Part shown: piece after piece, positions 1 to 9,440 of the stretch
Layout of the letters: every line of letters begins with the position of its first letter
Position numbering within the stretch: position 1 is the stretch's first letter
Source of the DNA: Acanthaster planci
Lineage: Eukaryota > Echinodermata > Asteroidea > Valvatida > Acanthasteridae
NCBI RefSeq assembly: GCF_001949145.1
Contig: NW_019091551.1
Span: forward strand, 173,716-237,715
Reading direction: 5' to 3'
Length of the DNA stretch: 64,000 nucleotides
Notes under the pieces: model-generated
What the model was told of the DNA's origin: nothing
Databases searched by the model: none
What the model saw: the letters and a program-made list of their open reading frames with translations, nothing else
Made by a program: the position numbers and the translations under genes

Positions 1-330
1 CACTGCCTCCCGCCTAAAACCACCTCAGATGGGGGTCGCTTAGCTCCACTAATACTACTCAATGCTAATAACAAATATCCCCATGTTTACGGCCCTTTTG
101 ACCCCAACAGACTCATTATTTCAAACCCCGTGATAAAAGAAGGTATCAATATATCTCAGTGCTATTACCCCATTGGGCGGCTTACAAGTTTATTGACGAG
201 AAGCGAAAAGTCTATCATTCCACCCAATGCGACCAATGCTTATAAAGCCAGTCGCGACATAGAACATTTTGAAAAGGTAGAATACGTCGTTAAACCTGCT
301 TATACAAACATCGAATGTACGTTAAAATAG
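1..330 (+). CDS. C-terminal part of an unrecognised virus-like element protein, cut by the window edge
   Basis: The frame is open from base 1 and ends at a stop at 328-330, giving 109 codons with no start visible, so the gene begins left of the window. The product contains LPPKTTSDGG near the beginning, SQCYYPIGRL in the middle and ends TNIECTLK. I do not recognise a named domain. The intact frame, the next ORF seven bases later, and the shared AT-rich coding style with 337-2411 suggest it belongs to the same virus-like gene cluster. The lack of stops over 330 bases could also be chance, but the amino acid make-up looks coding. Function unknown. Confidence 0.45.
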   Translation, partial: HCLPPKTTSDGGRLAPLILLNANNKYPHVYGPFDPNRLIISNPVIKEGINISQCYYPIGRLTSLLTRSEKSIIPPNATNAYKASRDIEHFEKVEYVVKPAYTNIECTLK

Positions 331-336
331 ATTCTT

Positions 337-516
337 ATGCATGCTTCCTTGTTTGACCATCGGAAGAGACCCATTACATCGCTGAATCTTGAGAAATTTA
401 CAAACAAGCTTTGTGACGCCCAATCGTTTATTTACCCTAAAGACGTGTATAACGGTACTCACAGTTCGTTTCTTGTGGAGCCAGTGTTCGATATAAAGTA
501 TCAACAGCCATGTTGA
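337..516 (+). CDS. Small hypothetical ORF (59 aa), virus-like cluster
   Basis: ATG at 337 and stop TGA at 514-516 give 59 residues starting MHASLFDHRKRPITSLN. It follows the previous ORF by only seven bases, and its last codons overlap the start of the next ORF (ATG at 510). Tight packing and overlap are typical of compact viral or Polinton-type gene blocks and unlike host genes in this window. No motif or membrane segment is evident. It could be a real small protein or a fragment of a decayed larger one. Confidence 0.35.
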   Translation: MHASLFDHRKRPITSLNLEKFTNKLCDAQSFIYPKDVYNGTHSSFLVEPVFDIKYQQPC

Positions 517-632
517 AGATTAGAAATGACGGTATTGTTTCAATCAAAGCGGCATTACAAGCATTTAGAGGGTTTGACGATATAGAATCAGAAAGAGAAT
601 CAGAAACAGAAGTAGAATTAGAGTTGGATTAA
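510..632 (+). CDS. Small acidic-tailed ORF (40 aa), virus-like cluster
   Basis: ATG at 510 overlaps the end of the preceding ORF by seven bases in another frame and runs to TAA at 630-632. The product begins MLKIRNDGIVSIKAALQAF and ends in an acidic run of alternating Glu with Ser, Thr, Val and Leu, finishing ELELD. The overlapping start is the main argument for reality. I recognise no family. The length is too short to judge codon use. Confidence 0.3.
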   Translation: MLKIRNDGIVSIKAALQAFRGFDDIESERESETEVELELD

Positions 633-719
633 ACTTGATGAAATATTTTAAGCCTTGTTATCCCTGGGATAACGAGGTTAATTTTGGTTGAAAGAATTGA
701 TACTATTTATAAAAAGACG

Positions 720-1219
720 ATGACCAGCTATTACCTACCACGATATGTACGAGAGCTGTATGCTTTAGTTAATAAAAAAAACACCAAAACGTATGTAAAA
801 ACCGAAGAAGATACATATCTGCAAAAAATTAAAGAACAGAAAACGGATTTGTAAATTGCCACAGTTGTTTTAGAAGATTACAACCTTATACAGACTTTGA
901 AGTAGAAAACGTAGGCGACAAATACAATCAGCGTTTTGTTTATAAAAAACCAAAATCTAAAACAAACAAAATACTCAAACAACTAGACATTCAATTAGCG
1001 GAAGATCAAGCGGGTGGCATAGAACACACACTGAACCATATTTTAGGAGGCAAAATCTCTAGAGGCAAACCACTTCGCGCCCTTATTGCCGTCTGTTATC
1101 AAGAATTGTTTACGGATCAAACGGCAGACAAAGTAAAAGACCTATTTCAAGTTTCGGATAAACATTGGGAGGACGCCGTTATGAGATATAAACTTTATGA
1201 AGAAGAAGGTCTTATTTAA
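720..1219 (+). pseudogene. Frameshifted unrecognised protein with a Cys-x-x-Cys pair, virus-like cluster
   Basis: An ATG at 720 opens a reading frame beginning MTSYYLPRYVRELYALV, which hits a stop near 854. A second frame then carries a CxxC pair (NCHSCF) and continues without stops to TAA at 1217-1219, with RGKPLRALIAVCYQ around 1068-1110 and the end YEEEGLI. The natural reading is one gene of about 165 codons broken by one frameshift near 850. The CxxC followed by a helical region could be a small zinc-binding transcription-type protein, but this is only an impression and I name no family. It lies on the same strand as its neighbours, 22 bases before the next gene. Confidence 0.4.
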
Positions 1220-1241
1220 AACTGTTTATTATAAAACAGAT

Positions 1242-2411
1242 ATGGAAACTCATTCTTTTTATTTTACCGAAAGTGAACAGACATCTGAATTAGAAATGGC
1301 GTCGATAATTTAAAAGGTGACAAGGCCGTACAAGTCAAAAAGTAAGTTTTTACCCGGGATATTTTAACATTACAAAATCCACCGAATGGCAAACTCAAGT
1401 CCAAGGAAGTCCTGCTGGAAGGAGACCCGAAGGGCGCAGGCTAAATATGATATGAGTGTGTTAGCAACAATTGAACTTATTATACCGTTGTCGGATTAGA
1501 CGCAGACAGTTCAGTTTTGTTTTATGACGTAATAACAGATTTTCTTCGAGCTACTGAGGTGTGTAATTTAAGAGAATTAAATGTCTCAATTGACCAAAAA
1601 GTAATCTCATCGAACAAAAAGTAAAATTAGAGACCCCAAAACAAAGAATGTTAGAAAGAGATTTATCAATACCTCTAGCAAAAGAAAACGTATTTTATAT
1701 CTTATGCTTTTATGCCAAGAAAAAAGTTGATACTATTACGGAAGCTCGCCGCATCGCTTTGGAATTTATTCAAGAAGGATTTTTAAGCGACAACGACGAT
1801 GAAAGCAAGAGAATCGTTAGAGCCGCACAAACCGACCTACGGTATGCTCTTTTAATTATGGGTTCTAATAATGCCCCGGTCATGCAACGATTGCACAAGA
1901 GAGAAACCCCTGCAGATTTATTGAAAGGTGGTGATCGCGGGAATATAGTCATTCCTCCAGGTTTTTTTTAACGAAGATTGGTTTGATTTTATTTTAAACG
2001 CCAACCGGGTGTGAGTTTTAAAGTCCACCGCAATTCCAATTTAGTTACAATTATGGTGACAGATTTAAATCTCAGATTAAAGTTGGGCAAAGAAGTCGGA
2101 AAGTTATTGAATTTGCCAAGAGGTAGGTTCGTTCCAAACGTTATTTACAAATTGAAAATGAACACAAACTGTTTTAAGGAACTTAGGATACACTGCCGAG
2201 AAATAAACAATAATTGAATTATTTTAACGGACAACCATCATACGTGTTGTATAGCGCGTTAGACCCGAACAAAACCATCGCTAAACCACTTGTAAAAAGA
2301 CGTATAACGAGTTTTGAAATTTCGTTAAGAAACGAAAAGGAAGAAATCATCAACAACAAAGATGGTAAAATTACGATCGAGCTGGACATTTTTAAAACGC
2401 GTATATTTTAA
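1242..2411 (+). pseudogene. Fibre/penton-like structural protein of a virus-like element, copy 1 (frameshifted)
   Basis: Coding-like sequence runs from METHSFYFTESEQT (ATG at 1242) to a stop at 2411, about 390 codons with several frameshifts and stops. The best-kept blocks are DVITDFLRATEVCNLREL near 1530-1590, EARRIALEFIQEGF near 1743-1785, then IPPGFF near 1955-1971, FKVHRNSNLVTIMVTDLNLR near 2015-2070 and FNGQPSYVLYSALDP near 2221-2265. A second homologous copy lies on the minus strand at 17216-18100 with the same block order, so this is a real protein family. I recognise it from unnamed invertebrate proteins carried by large DNA elements. A role as a virion surface or fibre component is inference. 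It could also be two adjacent genes, the first being the short METHS protein. Confidence 0.55.
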
Positions 2412-2523
2412 GGAAGAGATGACAACAAACATTCAATCGAATATGTATCCAAAGTTAGAATTACTAGACAAATCATCAATAGCCACTGAAGCAGAGGCAA
2501 CAACAGTTTACAGGATTTAAAAG

Positions 2524-3060
2524 ATGGAAGACATCCGCGGGCAAATCTTACGAGAACGCAATGCACGTCAGACTTCTTACAAAAAGATTCAACGAGTGCT
2601 CACCTAGCTTGATTTCGTGGAATATGCAACCGAGACAAAAGGCGCTACATCGGTATTCCAGCTTTATTGGGGGGCGTCACTTCATCTGTTAGGTTTATAG
2701 TGACGGAAGGTGTCGCCATAGGCGCGTTTGGATATTATGCGTTGTTGAAATATGCCAGTTGTCGGTTGACGACAAAACCAAGAAACACGACCAAATCAGA
2801 ATGCTCGCAGACGCCAAGCTAAACACCATCAACGAGTAGGTTTCTCACGCTATCGAAGACGGCGACGTGTCTTAAGAAGAATTTGTATTGATTTTTTCCG
2901 AACTTAGAAAATTTAACGAGATGAAGGTAAAGATACGCTCAAGCACAACGACAAAGTTACAAGAAGCCAAGACGATGAGCAAAGACAAATTTGGCCATCA
3001 AGGAGAAAGCAGAAACTTTAACCAATGAAAGGGCAGCAGTTTTTAAAAAGACCTTATGAA
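2524..3060 (+). pseudogene. Decayed membrane/coiled-coil protein of the virus-like element
   Basis: A short frame starts MEDIRGQILRERNARQTSYK at 2524. It is followed in other frames by a small-residue-rich hydrophobic stretch (2660-2760) and by a helical segment, KKHDQIRMLADAKLNTINE, near 2778-2836, with EEFVLIFSELRKFNEMK further on. Two in-frame stops and at least one frameshift break it. The pattern of a hydrophobic Gly/Ala segment followed by a basic amphipathic helical tail resembles an uncharacterised protein that accompanies the neighbouring genes in other invertebrate elements, as I recall them. Function unknown, possibly virion membrane or core. The stretch 3061-3180 contains coding-like Pro/Lys-rich scraps but no intact frame. 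Confidence 0.45.
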
Positions 3061-3180
3061 AAACTTGGCGAATAACTTTAACCAAGTCTGTCAAGTACCA
3101 AGAACCGCCGCCTTCTCATAAAGAAAGCGAACCAGCGACGCTTACAGCGCCTCCTTTTAAAAAAAATCTTTATTTAAAAG

Positions 3181-4427
3181 ATGGGAGCCAACTTTAGTCA
3201 TTTAGCGATCGTGGTGAATAAAAACAATTGGTTTTCTGCCGAGTTTCCAAATTCAACCTGGGCTTACAAGTTACCAAAAGTTAAAAAGGACGAAGCCGTT
3301 AACCGGTGGACAACAGACCCCATATCATTTTATCAAAACCAGTTTAATTTCGCGGTGTGTTGCGCGACGATTGCATGCGGAGTTGGTTTTGATTTATCTT
3401 CCGCTTCAAATCCATACGTATCAGCGTTGTTTAATTTTCACTTGTATGACACGATGAGAAAAATCTTGTTTGACTGCGTCATGCCCAAACCGAGCGACAA
3501 CACTATGACGAGTTGCACAACAATTACGACCACTGCAAATTTACAGACACGTGCCGTCTGATTGATCAAAACAAGTCGTTTAAACAAACGAGGGATAGTG
3601 TATCTAATGGGTTGGGAACAGCTTATTGTTACGACATTGGCTACGTCCCAGTCCCCGGCAAAAATTACGACGCCTATGATTTACATGTAACCAACGGCAA
3701 ACACGCGGGGTCTACTTTTATGGGCTTCGGGTGGACCAAGCCACCAAAGGGGCGGGTCACGCGAGTACCTACTCAGTGACTTGGATTGTACAGTCTGATG
3801 CAGTTACGTTTGCGTGGTGGGGTTTCATTCCTAAGAAGTCTAAATTAACCGAGGTGGGAATCACAAAGGTGAACGAATCGATTAGAGCTTACGTTTACGC
3901 ACTGTTGGGCGCGCAGGCCCCAACAAAAACAAGCGTATGGCAAGGGGCACCCGCCTCGACGCTCAACAGCAGTTTATTAACATCGTGGAATCTTCGATAA
4001 ATTCAGAGCCAAATTTACAACAGTCAATCGACCAGTTTCAAGATTCGTTGCAATAAGCAAAAACGCTTTTAAATTTTGTGGTGGCACCTGGTTTGTATTT
4101 GGTACCTTCGGACATGGACCTACGTATTGGTACGTTTCAAGATTAAAACAACAATTTACAAATTGCAACGTCTGACATGCAAACGGGTTACGTTGCAACA
4201 TCAAATTCAAGTTCTGTTCCAGTTATTGATCCGCCGTCGGATTTTGCCGATCCAGAAAGTAAGGTTGAAGTGGTAGAGCCAGAGAAGCCAGAGGCTACCG
4301 GTACGCCTCCTATACCTATACAAAAACAGCCCCATAAGAAAAGAAGCCAACGAAGAAAATTATCTTTACTGTGGGAGCTATTGCAGTCACTGGACTTGGA
4401 TTTATGACTTTTAAAGTGCTAACTTAA
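3181..4427 (+). pseudogene. Large uncharacterised element protein with C-terminal membrane anchor (frameshifted)
   Basis: ATG at 3181 opens MGANFSHLAIVVNKNN. Conserved-looking blocks follow in three frames: DEAVNRWTTDPISFYQNQFN near 3280-3340, NGLGTAYCYDIGYVPVPG near 3608-3661, and VNESIRAYVYALLGAQAPT near 3871-3927. A region VAPGLYLVPSDMDLRIGT follows near 4081-4134, then a Pro/Glu-rich spacer, a basic patch and a final hydrophobic segment ending at TAA 4425-4427, consistent with a C-terminal transmembrane anchor. At least three frameshifts separate the blocks, so it is not functional. A deleted relative sits at 18133-18414. I recognise the block order from unnamed invertebrate element proteins. 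No biochemical role is known to me. It is the last plus-strand gene before the hairpin at 4456. Confidence 0.55.
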
Positions 4428-4455
4428 AAGTAAACAAAAAGTAAAAGGCATCAAA

Positions 4456-4484
4456 AACTCCTCAAAATTGAGGAGTTATTTTTT
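4456..4484. terminator. Hairpin plus T-run between convergent genes
   Basis: Nine-base arms AACTCCTCA (4456-4464) and TGAGGAGTT (4469-4477) form a perfect stem with a four-base AAAT loop, followed by one A and six T. It sits 28 bases after the stop of the plus-strand gene and 17 bases beyond the stop of the minus-strand gene at 4502, so both transcripts would end at it. In bacteria this would be a factor-independent terminator. In mimivirus-type viruses and virophages, hairpins mark mRNA 3' ends between convergent genes. Which applies here is inference. Confidence 0.5.
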
Positions 4485-4501
4485 GCCCCAAATTAATCTA
4501 T

Positions 4502-4642
4502 TTACACTTTTTGAACATAGCTCAAAATCACGCCTACACCCGCAAATAAAGTCCGCACGTTACAAGCGATCGAAGCGACGGCTTTACTCGTCTTGTTAAA
4601 CAGCCAAGAAAGAATGCTCCTAATGACGCCGGGCAGATCCAT
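4502..4642 (-). CDS. Small membrane protein (46 aa) of the virus-like element
   Basis: Minus-strand ATG at 4642-4640 and stop at 4504-4502 give 46 intact residues beginning MDLPGVIRSILSWLF. The second half contains a hydrophobic segment, LFAGVGVILSYV, that could span a membrane, with Lys and Arg between two apolar stretches. It lies between the hairpin and the start of the broken gene at 4663-5204 on the same strand. I recognise no family. The intact frame amid broken neighbours may just reflect its short length. Confidence 0.4.
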   Translation of the reverse strand: MDLPGVIRSILSWLFNKTSKAVASIACNVRTLFAGVGVILSYVQKV

Positions 4643-4662
4643 TATTTAGAAATTTATCAATT

Positions 4663-5204
4663 CTATCTAAAAGCTTTTGTTTTTTTCTTCCAATGTATTT
4701 TAAGATCTGATTCAAAATACACCGTTGTAACGTTTGACCAAAAAGTAAACTCAGGGGTAACAAAATCTTTCTCTTCTGGCCGTTGCTTTTTAAATCGGAC
4801 TCTATTTTTCGTTTTTAATCTATAATTATCTTTTTCCTTTAATTGTTTCAATGCCAATTTTTCAATGTCTTTTTTAGGCGTAATACAAAATTGAACTGCA
4901 TCGTCATAAAAAAGCGCGGTATTAATTCCAAATTTCGGTGGTTGCCTTGGAATCTTTTGACGTCGTGTACGTCCAACTGAAATTGTTTTGTATAATTTCC
5001 CACTACTTGTATTAATTCCTTGCGCTTGTATAGCACCAAAGGTCGCCATGGTTGAGGGAACGTAATATTGTGATTAGCGTAGTACTTCAATAATAATGAT
5101 TTAGTCCATGAATTATAGCCATGGATATTGTTTTTATAACTTAGTCTGATATTACGTTGTACGTTTTGATTCATGGCATTCTTATTCGTATTTAATACTT
5201 TCAT
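4663..5204 (-). pseudogene. Unrecognised basic protein of the virus-like element, one frameshift
   Basis: The minus-strand frame starting at 5204 reads MKVLNTNKNAMNQNVQRN and contains SWTKSLLLKYYANHNITFPQ. A second frame covers 5049-4663 with QGINTSSGKLYKTISVGRTR, a Lys/Arg-rich middle, and a tail ending WKKKTKAFR. The coding look passes from the first to the second frame near 5040-5050, so one frameshift is the simplest reading, giving about 180 codons. The strong positive charge suits a nucleic-acid-binding or core protein, but that is inference. It lies 20 bases upstream of the small membrane protein gene and 41 bases downstream of the gene at 5246-5557. Confidence 0.45.
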
Positions 5205-5245
5205 TTAATAATGCAAAATTTATCTCATTTTTATTGGCGCTAAAT

Positions 5246-5557
5246 TTATTTCCATTTTTTAATTTCATCGTATTTTGGGGTTTTGTAATTTTGGGAATTT
5301 GGGCGAGGAGGTTGTTGTAATTTTTTTGTTTTTGCGGAATTTTTGGGTTTTTGAAATTCTTTTGTTTTTGCGGAATTTATTTGGTTTGGGGCATTTTTTG
5401 GTTTGCGTGCCCCGGATTTAATGTCATTAGAAAAATCTTTGTGACTTTTTTGGTTTTGGGGAGGGGGGTCGGGTAGGTATAGGAGGGAAATTGATTTTTC
5501 TTGGTTTTGGTTTTTGTTTAAAGGGTCGTACTCAGGGCAGTCCACTTCATCAGACAT
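5246..5557 (-). CDS. Asn/Pro/Lys-rich ORF (103 aa) of the virus-like element, fused upstream to retroelement sequence
   Basis: An internal ATG at 5557-5555 starts MSDEVDCPEYDPLNKNQNQ and runs to a stop at 5246. The product is low-complexity, rich in Asn, Pro, Gln and Lys, with repeated NSAKTK-like units near 5340-5400. The reading frame is open far upstream (to 5866), but base composition changes sharply near 5570: GC-rich upstream, AT-rich downstream, the latter matching the neighbouring viral-type genes. I chose the internal start for that reason. It is followed at 41 bases by the next minus-strand gene. Function unknown, and it may be disordered. Confidence 0.4.
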   Translation of the reverse strand: MSDEVDCPEYDPLNKNQNQEKSISLLYLPDPPPQNQKSHKDFSNDIKSGARKPKNAPNQINSAKTKEFQKPKNSAKTKKLQQPPRPNSQNYKTPKYDEIKKWK

Positions 5558-5565
5558 ACTGCGTG

Positions 5566-7033
5566 GGGAAGGAGAATTTGTAAGAGAGAGACAATAACGG
5601 CTAGGTCGGATTACCTTCCGCCCCGGACGGGTGTCCTGGGGCGGTGGCCCTTCTGCTTTCTCCTGGGGTGTGGTCTGGCCTGGGGTCGGAGAGCAGTGGA
5701 CTGGGCTCTTCCTAGTTGGGTTGCCCGCTGCTTCCTCCTTTGTTCGTGCTTCTGGTGTCGTTCCCATTCTCGTTCCCGTTGTGTTGGTCCTCGTCCCCGG
5801 TTCCCAGGTCCTCTCCCTCTTCAGGGGCCGTCCCTTGTCCAGGGTCTGCCACCGGATCCTCCGCAAGGGCTTCAGGCCCGTCTAAAAATCCTGGCTTGTC
5901 GGGGGGGGTTGAGTTTGATCAGTCTCCGAGTCTCAGTGCCCGAGTGGCGGCTTCAGGCTCAGCGGGGGGCACCGGTAGGACCATCCCTGTCGCCGGCTCC
6001 TGGGATGCCTTTTGCCACCAACTCGCGGTTGCTGGGCCTGCGACTCCAAGAACGGCTCCATTTCGGTAGGAGTGTGGTAGCCTCTGTCAAGATCGATACC
6101 TCTCTGGAGAAGAGATGGTATTGTAGTTGTTCGTTGTCGAGGGCATTTCGGAAGGCATCCACCGCCATGTCCTCCCTGGCTGGAGCATTTAACTTTGAAT
6201 AGCTAGTAACTATCCGCCGGATAGATTGTCCCAGGCTGCTCAGAGACTCGTTGCGGCCCCGAACTCGCATCGAGAATTTTGCACGATGTAGCGGTATTTA
6301 GGCTGCTGTTCCGAAACGTTCGGAAACGCTCCCAATATCGCCGAGTACTCCTTGCGGGCCTTCGGCGCCAAATCCCCCAGAGCCTCCTCGGCTGCGCCCC
6401 TCACGTGGGAAGCTAGGTACATTGCTTTTTCAGCATCGCTCCAGTGGTTTATGATCGCAACACTCTCGAAATGAACCAGGTAATCATCCCATGACGAATT
6501 TCCGTCAAATTTGTCGGGCAACATTTGTAGGCCGTCGACTCGCCGTCATGGGTTGATTTAGGGCATCAGGTCCCAGAGTTCCAGCAGCTTGGCCCTGCGC
6601 TTGGGCGGCCGGCTCGAGCAGCACTCTTTCATGTGTCTGCCAGTCGGGGGCCGAGTTCCCACTCCCCCCTTGTCGGAGCAGCAGGTTTGGCTTCATCCCA
6701 GGCATCTGCGTGTAAGCTCGCGCGTGGTCCGACACGGGCTCGCTTGTGGCATATTGGCAGGGAGGGCTGATTGCATCCCAAGTACCCGTGCATGGGCCCG
6801 CGAGGGATCTGACACGGACCCACTCGCAGCCCGCTGACACGGATGGTTCAGCAACGCTTCAAGTACCCGCGCATGGGCCAGCTGCATGGCCTGGTCGTAC
6901 ACTGGGCGGCGCCGATCACTTCTGATGCCACCTTCCGCGGCGTGAGGGCCCCCTCACAAAAGCAAGGTATATCAGGAACCTGCTGACGACTTCGTCTTTC
7001 CCCAGTCAAGAAGGATTCCAATTCCTCCAGCAT
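5566..7033 (-). pseudogene. Ty3/gypsy-type Gag remnant joined to a Pol C-terminal-like tail
   Basis: On the minus strand, 6524-6240 encodes PDKFDGNSSWDDYLVHFE and DAEKAMYLASHVRGAAEEAL. A +1-type frame change then leads to 6270-5959 with ESLSSLGQSIRRIV and EDMAVDAFRNAL. This is the retrotransposon Gag (capsid) core: an F-x-G-x-x-SW-DYL start, an LxxxxRGxA helix, and the later LxxxIRRL and FxxAL helices. Further upstream, 7033-6505 is an open, low-complexity N-terminal region. Beyond the Gag, 5866-5566 is Pro/Gly/Thr-rich and ends RPGRKVIRPSRYCLSL, like the tail of a retrotransposon Pol after integrase. No protease, reverse transcriptase, RNase H or integrase lies between, so this is an internally deleted copy. 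No LTRs were identified. Confidence 0.6.
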
Positions 7034-7039
7034 CGTCCT

Positions 7040-8410
7040 GTCGTCCTGAGATACTTTTTTTTCAAAAAGAGATCCGAGCTCTCGCTGTCTGAATCACACA
7101 ATTCCACAATGACAGGGAGGCCTACAGCCAACAAGAACAAATTATCCTCACCTTCGCTTCAGACGTGCCCCGCTGCCACCGGTGTAACGTCGCCGTTTTT
7201 GTGGGTTTCGCACAAACGCTTGTAATGGTCAAATACTCGCCAGTTTTGCTTTATATATCGGTATTTGCCACCTTCCTTTGCCGATTTCAGCCACATCTGG
7301 ACATAATCGTCCTTGACAGGATTCCTGTCCTAATTGACCAGTGTACAGGGTCAAGGGTCACCTAGTGCTCACTAGTGTTCATTCGCGTTAAAAATAAAAA
7401 ACACCTTTTCTTACCCCAGTCATGACTCAATCAATCTCAAATTAGGGTGGTTACATCTTTGCAGGAAACACCATGGGGGTGGTTAACAGACTTTGTCTGA
7501 TGGTCACCTAATGGTTAGTGGGGGTCTTTTTATTTCAAAACGTTCTTCTATTGGTTTTCCAAATGTAAAACCTGATCGTTTTCATCTCTGCAGCAAGCCT
7601 TATGTACGGTTTACACAGAAGTCGGCCAGTGGTCACATGGTGGTCCGTGGAGGTTACTCAATTTAGATCAAACATATTAATTAATGTATGCCTACTAAAT
7701 TGTTCAACAGAGAACCGTGATGTACATTTACATTGTACGTAGCCTAAATGTACATTTTGTACTGTGCACATTTACGCTAACCGGTCACTGGCCCACGTGT
7801 GTTGCCCACTAGCACATTACTCTAATCGGCTACTGGCCCACGGGGTGTTGCCCGTACGTGTATTACTATCAATAGACCGATTCGCTGACGCTATGTGGTG
7901 TTCCCAACAATCACGTGTGCAGCGACGGAAAAATTGAATCTGGTCCGTACCTCTAATATGTAGAGAATTCTGTGCAAAGTCCGTTTCCCCAACCAGACTA
8001 TACACGATTTGCATAGGCCTCTGCAGTATGGACTGCAACGTCCGTCCAGCTAGCCAGCCAAGTTCACCTTGTGTTTTCCTTCCTCCTTGTTTGAACGCTA
8101 GATAGACTTGGACGAACCTTGTCATTTCCGCTAGTAGGCCCCTATGACATAAATCTCTGCTCTTATGTTCTTTTATAGCACATTTAAGCCGCACTTGACA
8201 GTGAAGTCACTTTGTGTTTACCTTCAACATTTCCAAAAGCTGCTCATGGTTCCGTGCTCCCAGAAGCACATTAGCTCTAGTTTTCTTTTTATCTTTGATG
8301 GACACTAGAGAAATGCATTGCTGTGAATGCAGACGCCTATTGAAGAAAATATCTTCAACTCCTTGTAGGTGTACGAAATCCCTGGAGTAGTATAAAATCG
8401 ACTTTTTCAA
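7040..8410. other. No gene seen; possible leader of the retroelement, then old repeats
   Basis: The first few hundred bases lie upstream of the minus-strand Gag and could include its leader or LTR, but I found no terminal repeat or primer binding site. Between about 7330 and 7660, several diverged GGTCAC-containing phrases recur, perhaps an old tandem repeat. An open minus-strand frame at 8194-7817 overlaps the duplication at 7769-7859 and shows no recognisable protein. Confidence 0.3.
7769..7859. repeat. Short tandem duplication, about 46 bp x 2
   Basis: Two adjacent diverged copies share ACATT, CTAA.CGG, ACTGGCCCACG and GTTGCCC in the same order. The first is 7769-7814, the second 7815-7859. 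Confidence 0.5.
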
Positions 8411-8414
8411 CATC

Positions 8415-8800
8415 GTTTCTGCGACATTTTTCCCCTAAATTCGTTTGTTGGAGACGTATATTCTCCAGTTCGTTGATATGAGATCTGTATTAGAAACGTT
8501 GCTTCTATTTCTGGAAACAAATCGTTTTTACAAGATATATTTTTGGAGATACACTTTCCAAGTTAATTTCCAGAAGATTTTAATAATTATTTTTCAGTTT
8601 TAATTTATTTCTCACAAAAATGAACTTCAAACACATATAACTCGTGAAAACGAACTTTAGAAATATCCTGAAAAGGACTTAGAAAAATATATCCTATTTC
8701 CAATAACGATGTTTCTAACTGTAGATGTCATACAAACGAACTTGAGAGTAAATGTCTCCAACAAACGAAATTTGAGGGAAAATGTCTCGTAAAAACAACG
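8415..8800. mobile_element. Foldback (long inverted repeat) element
   Basis: The left arm (about 8415-8515, including AATTCGTTTGTTGGAGAC) is the reverse complement of the right arm (about 8695-8800, including GTCTCCAACAAACGAAATTT), with scattered mismatches over about 100 bases. The similarity fades towards a centre near 8600. Short direct repeats of an AAACGAACTT-like unit also occur in the right half. This is a non-autonomous foldback or palindromic MITE. No target duplication was identified. Confidence 0.55.
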
Positions 8801-9265
8801 TGGGAAAAAATTATTCACAAAAACTTCGAAGGTTTTTGTGTCAGTATAGGCACAAACATATTTGTACAAGCCACGATTAGGTAAGGTAATACAGTGCACC
8901 TTAAGAGCGACCACAGGCGAAACACCTGGATTGTGTACATACCCAGGTTGGCCTCGTCAGGGATGTACAACATTGGTACATGGTGCGTGCGCTGAGAGTC
9001 AGGTACTGGGTCGACGCACTAGCCGGTGAACTTTGACGTGAATCGACCTATCGTAATATAGGCCTACGTGGAATATGTAGGGTGAGCAAAAAGTACACAT
9101 TTGGTACGCTCAGCTGTCTCTAGTCTTGGTCAAGACGTTGCGATGTTACTGATACGCGAGAGAGCGTTCACAAGACCAACAGCCGGAACGCACGAACAAT
9201 GTGCGTTCCAGCCACAGACATATAAACGCATAGATGTCTAGCGTGTAACCTTTTCGTAAGTGTGA
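8801..9265. other. No gene seen; one perfect hairpin
   Basis: The only clear structure is GGAACGCAC (9185-9193), a seven-base loop, then GTGCGTTCC (9201-9209). Otherwise unannotated. Confidence 0.35.
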
Positions 9266-9269
9266 CATT

Positions 9270-9440
9270 CCTTCGGTTTAAACCACGCCCACTGCACATG
9301 CACTGCGCATAGAGTTATGCACTGATCGCCATTTACATGGAACCAAGAAACCCGAAGTTAACGCGCAACGTCAGCGATCGTCCAATGAGAGCCTGCAAAT
9401 CGTTGCGCGTCCGCCTTTGTCACGAAGTCACTTACGAACC
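9270..9440 (+). repeat. Dispersed repeat, family X (uninterrupted copy)
   Basis: Related sequence occurs at 32765-32937, 33860-34150 and 41888-42010. Shared phrases include ACGCCCACTGCAC, AAGTTAACGCGCAAC, GAGCCTGCAAATCGT and GACGAAGTCACTTAC-like words. The copy here is uninterrupted where the 33.9-kb copy carries a MITE, so it serves as the empty-site comparison. Confidence 0.55.

Noticed and set aside
4456-4484. Bacterial contamination suggested by a terminator-like hairpin
   Set aside because: Flanking genes match invertebrate element proteins, and the same contig holds LINEs, a SINE and an animal PRDM exon.
5696-6202. 168-codon plus-strand open frame
   Set aside because: Antisense to the Gag remnant. 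GC-rich codon structure of the minus-strand gene creates it.
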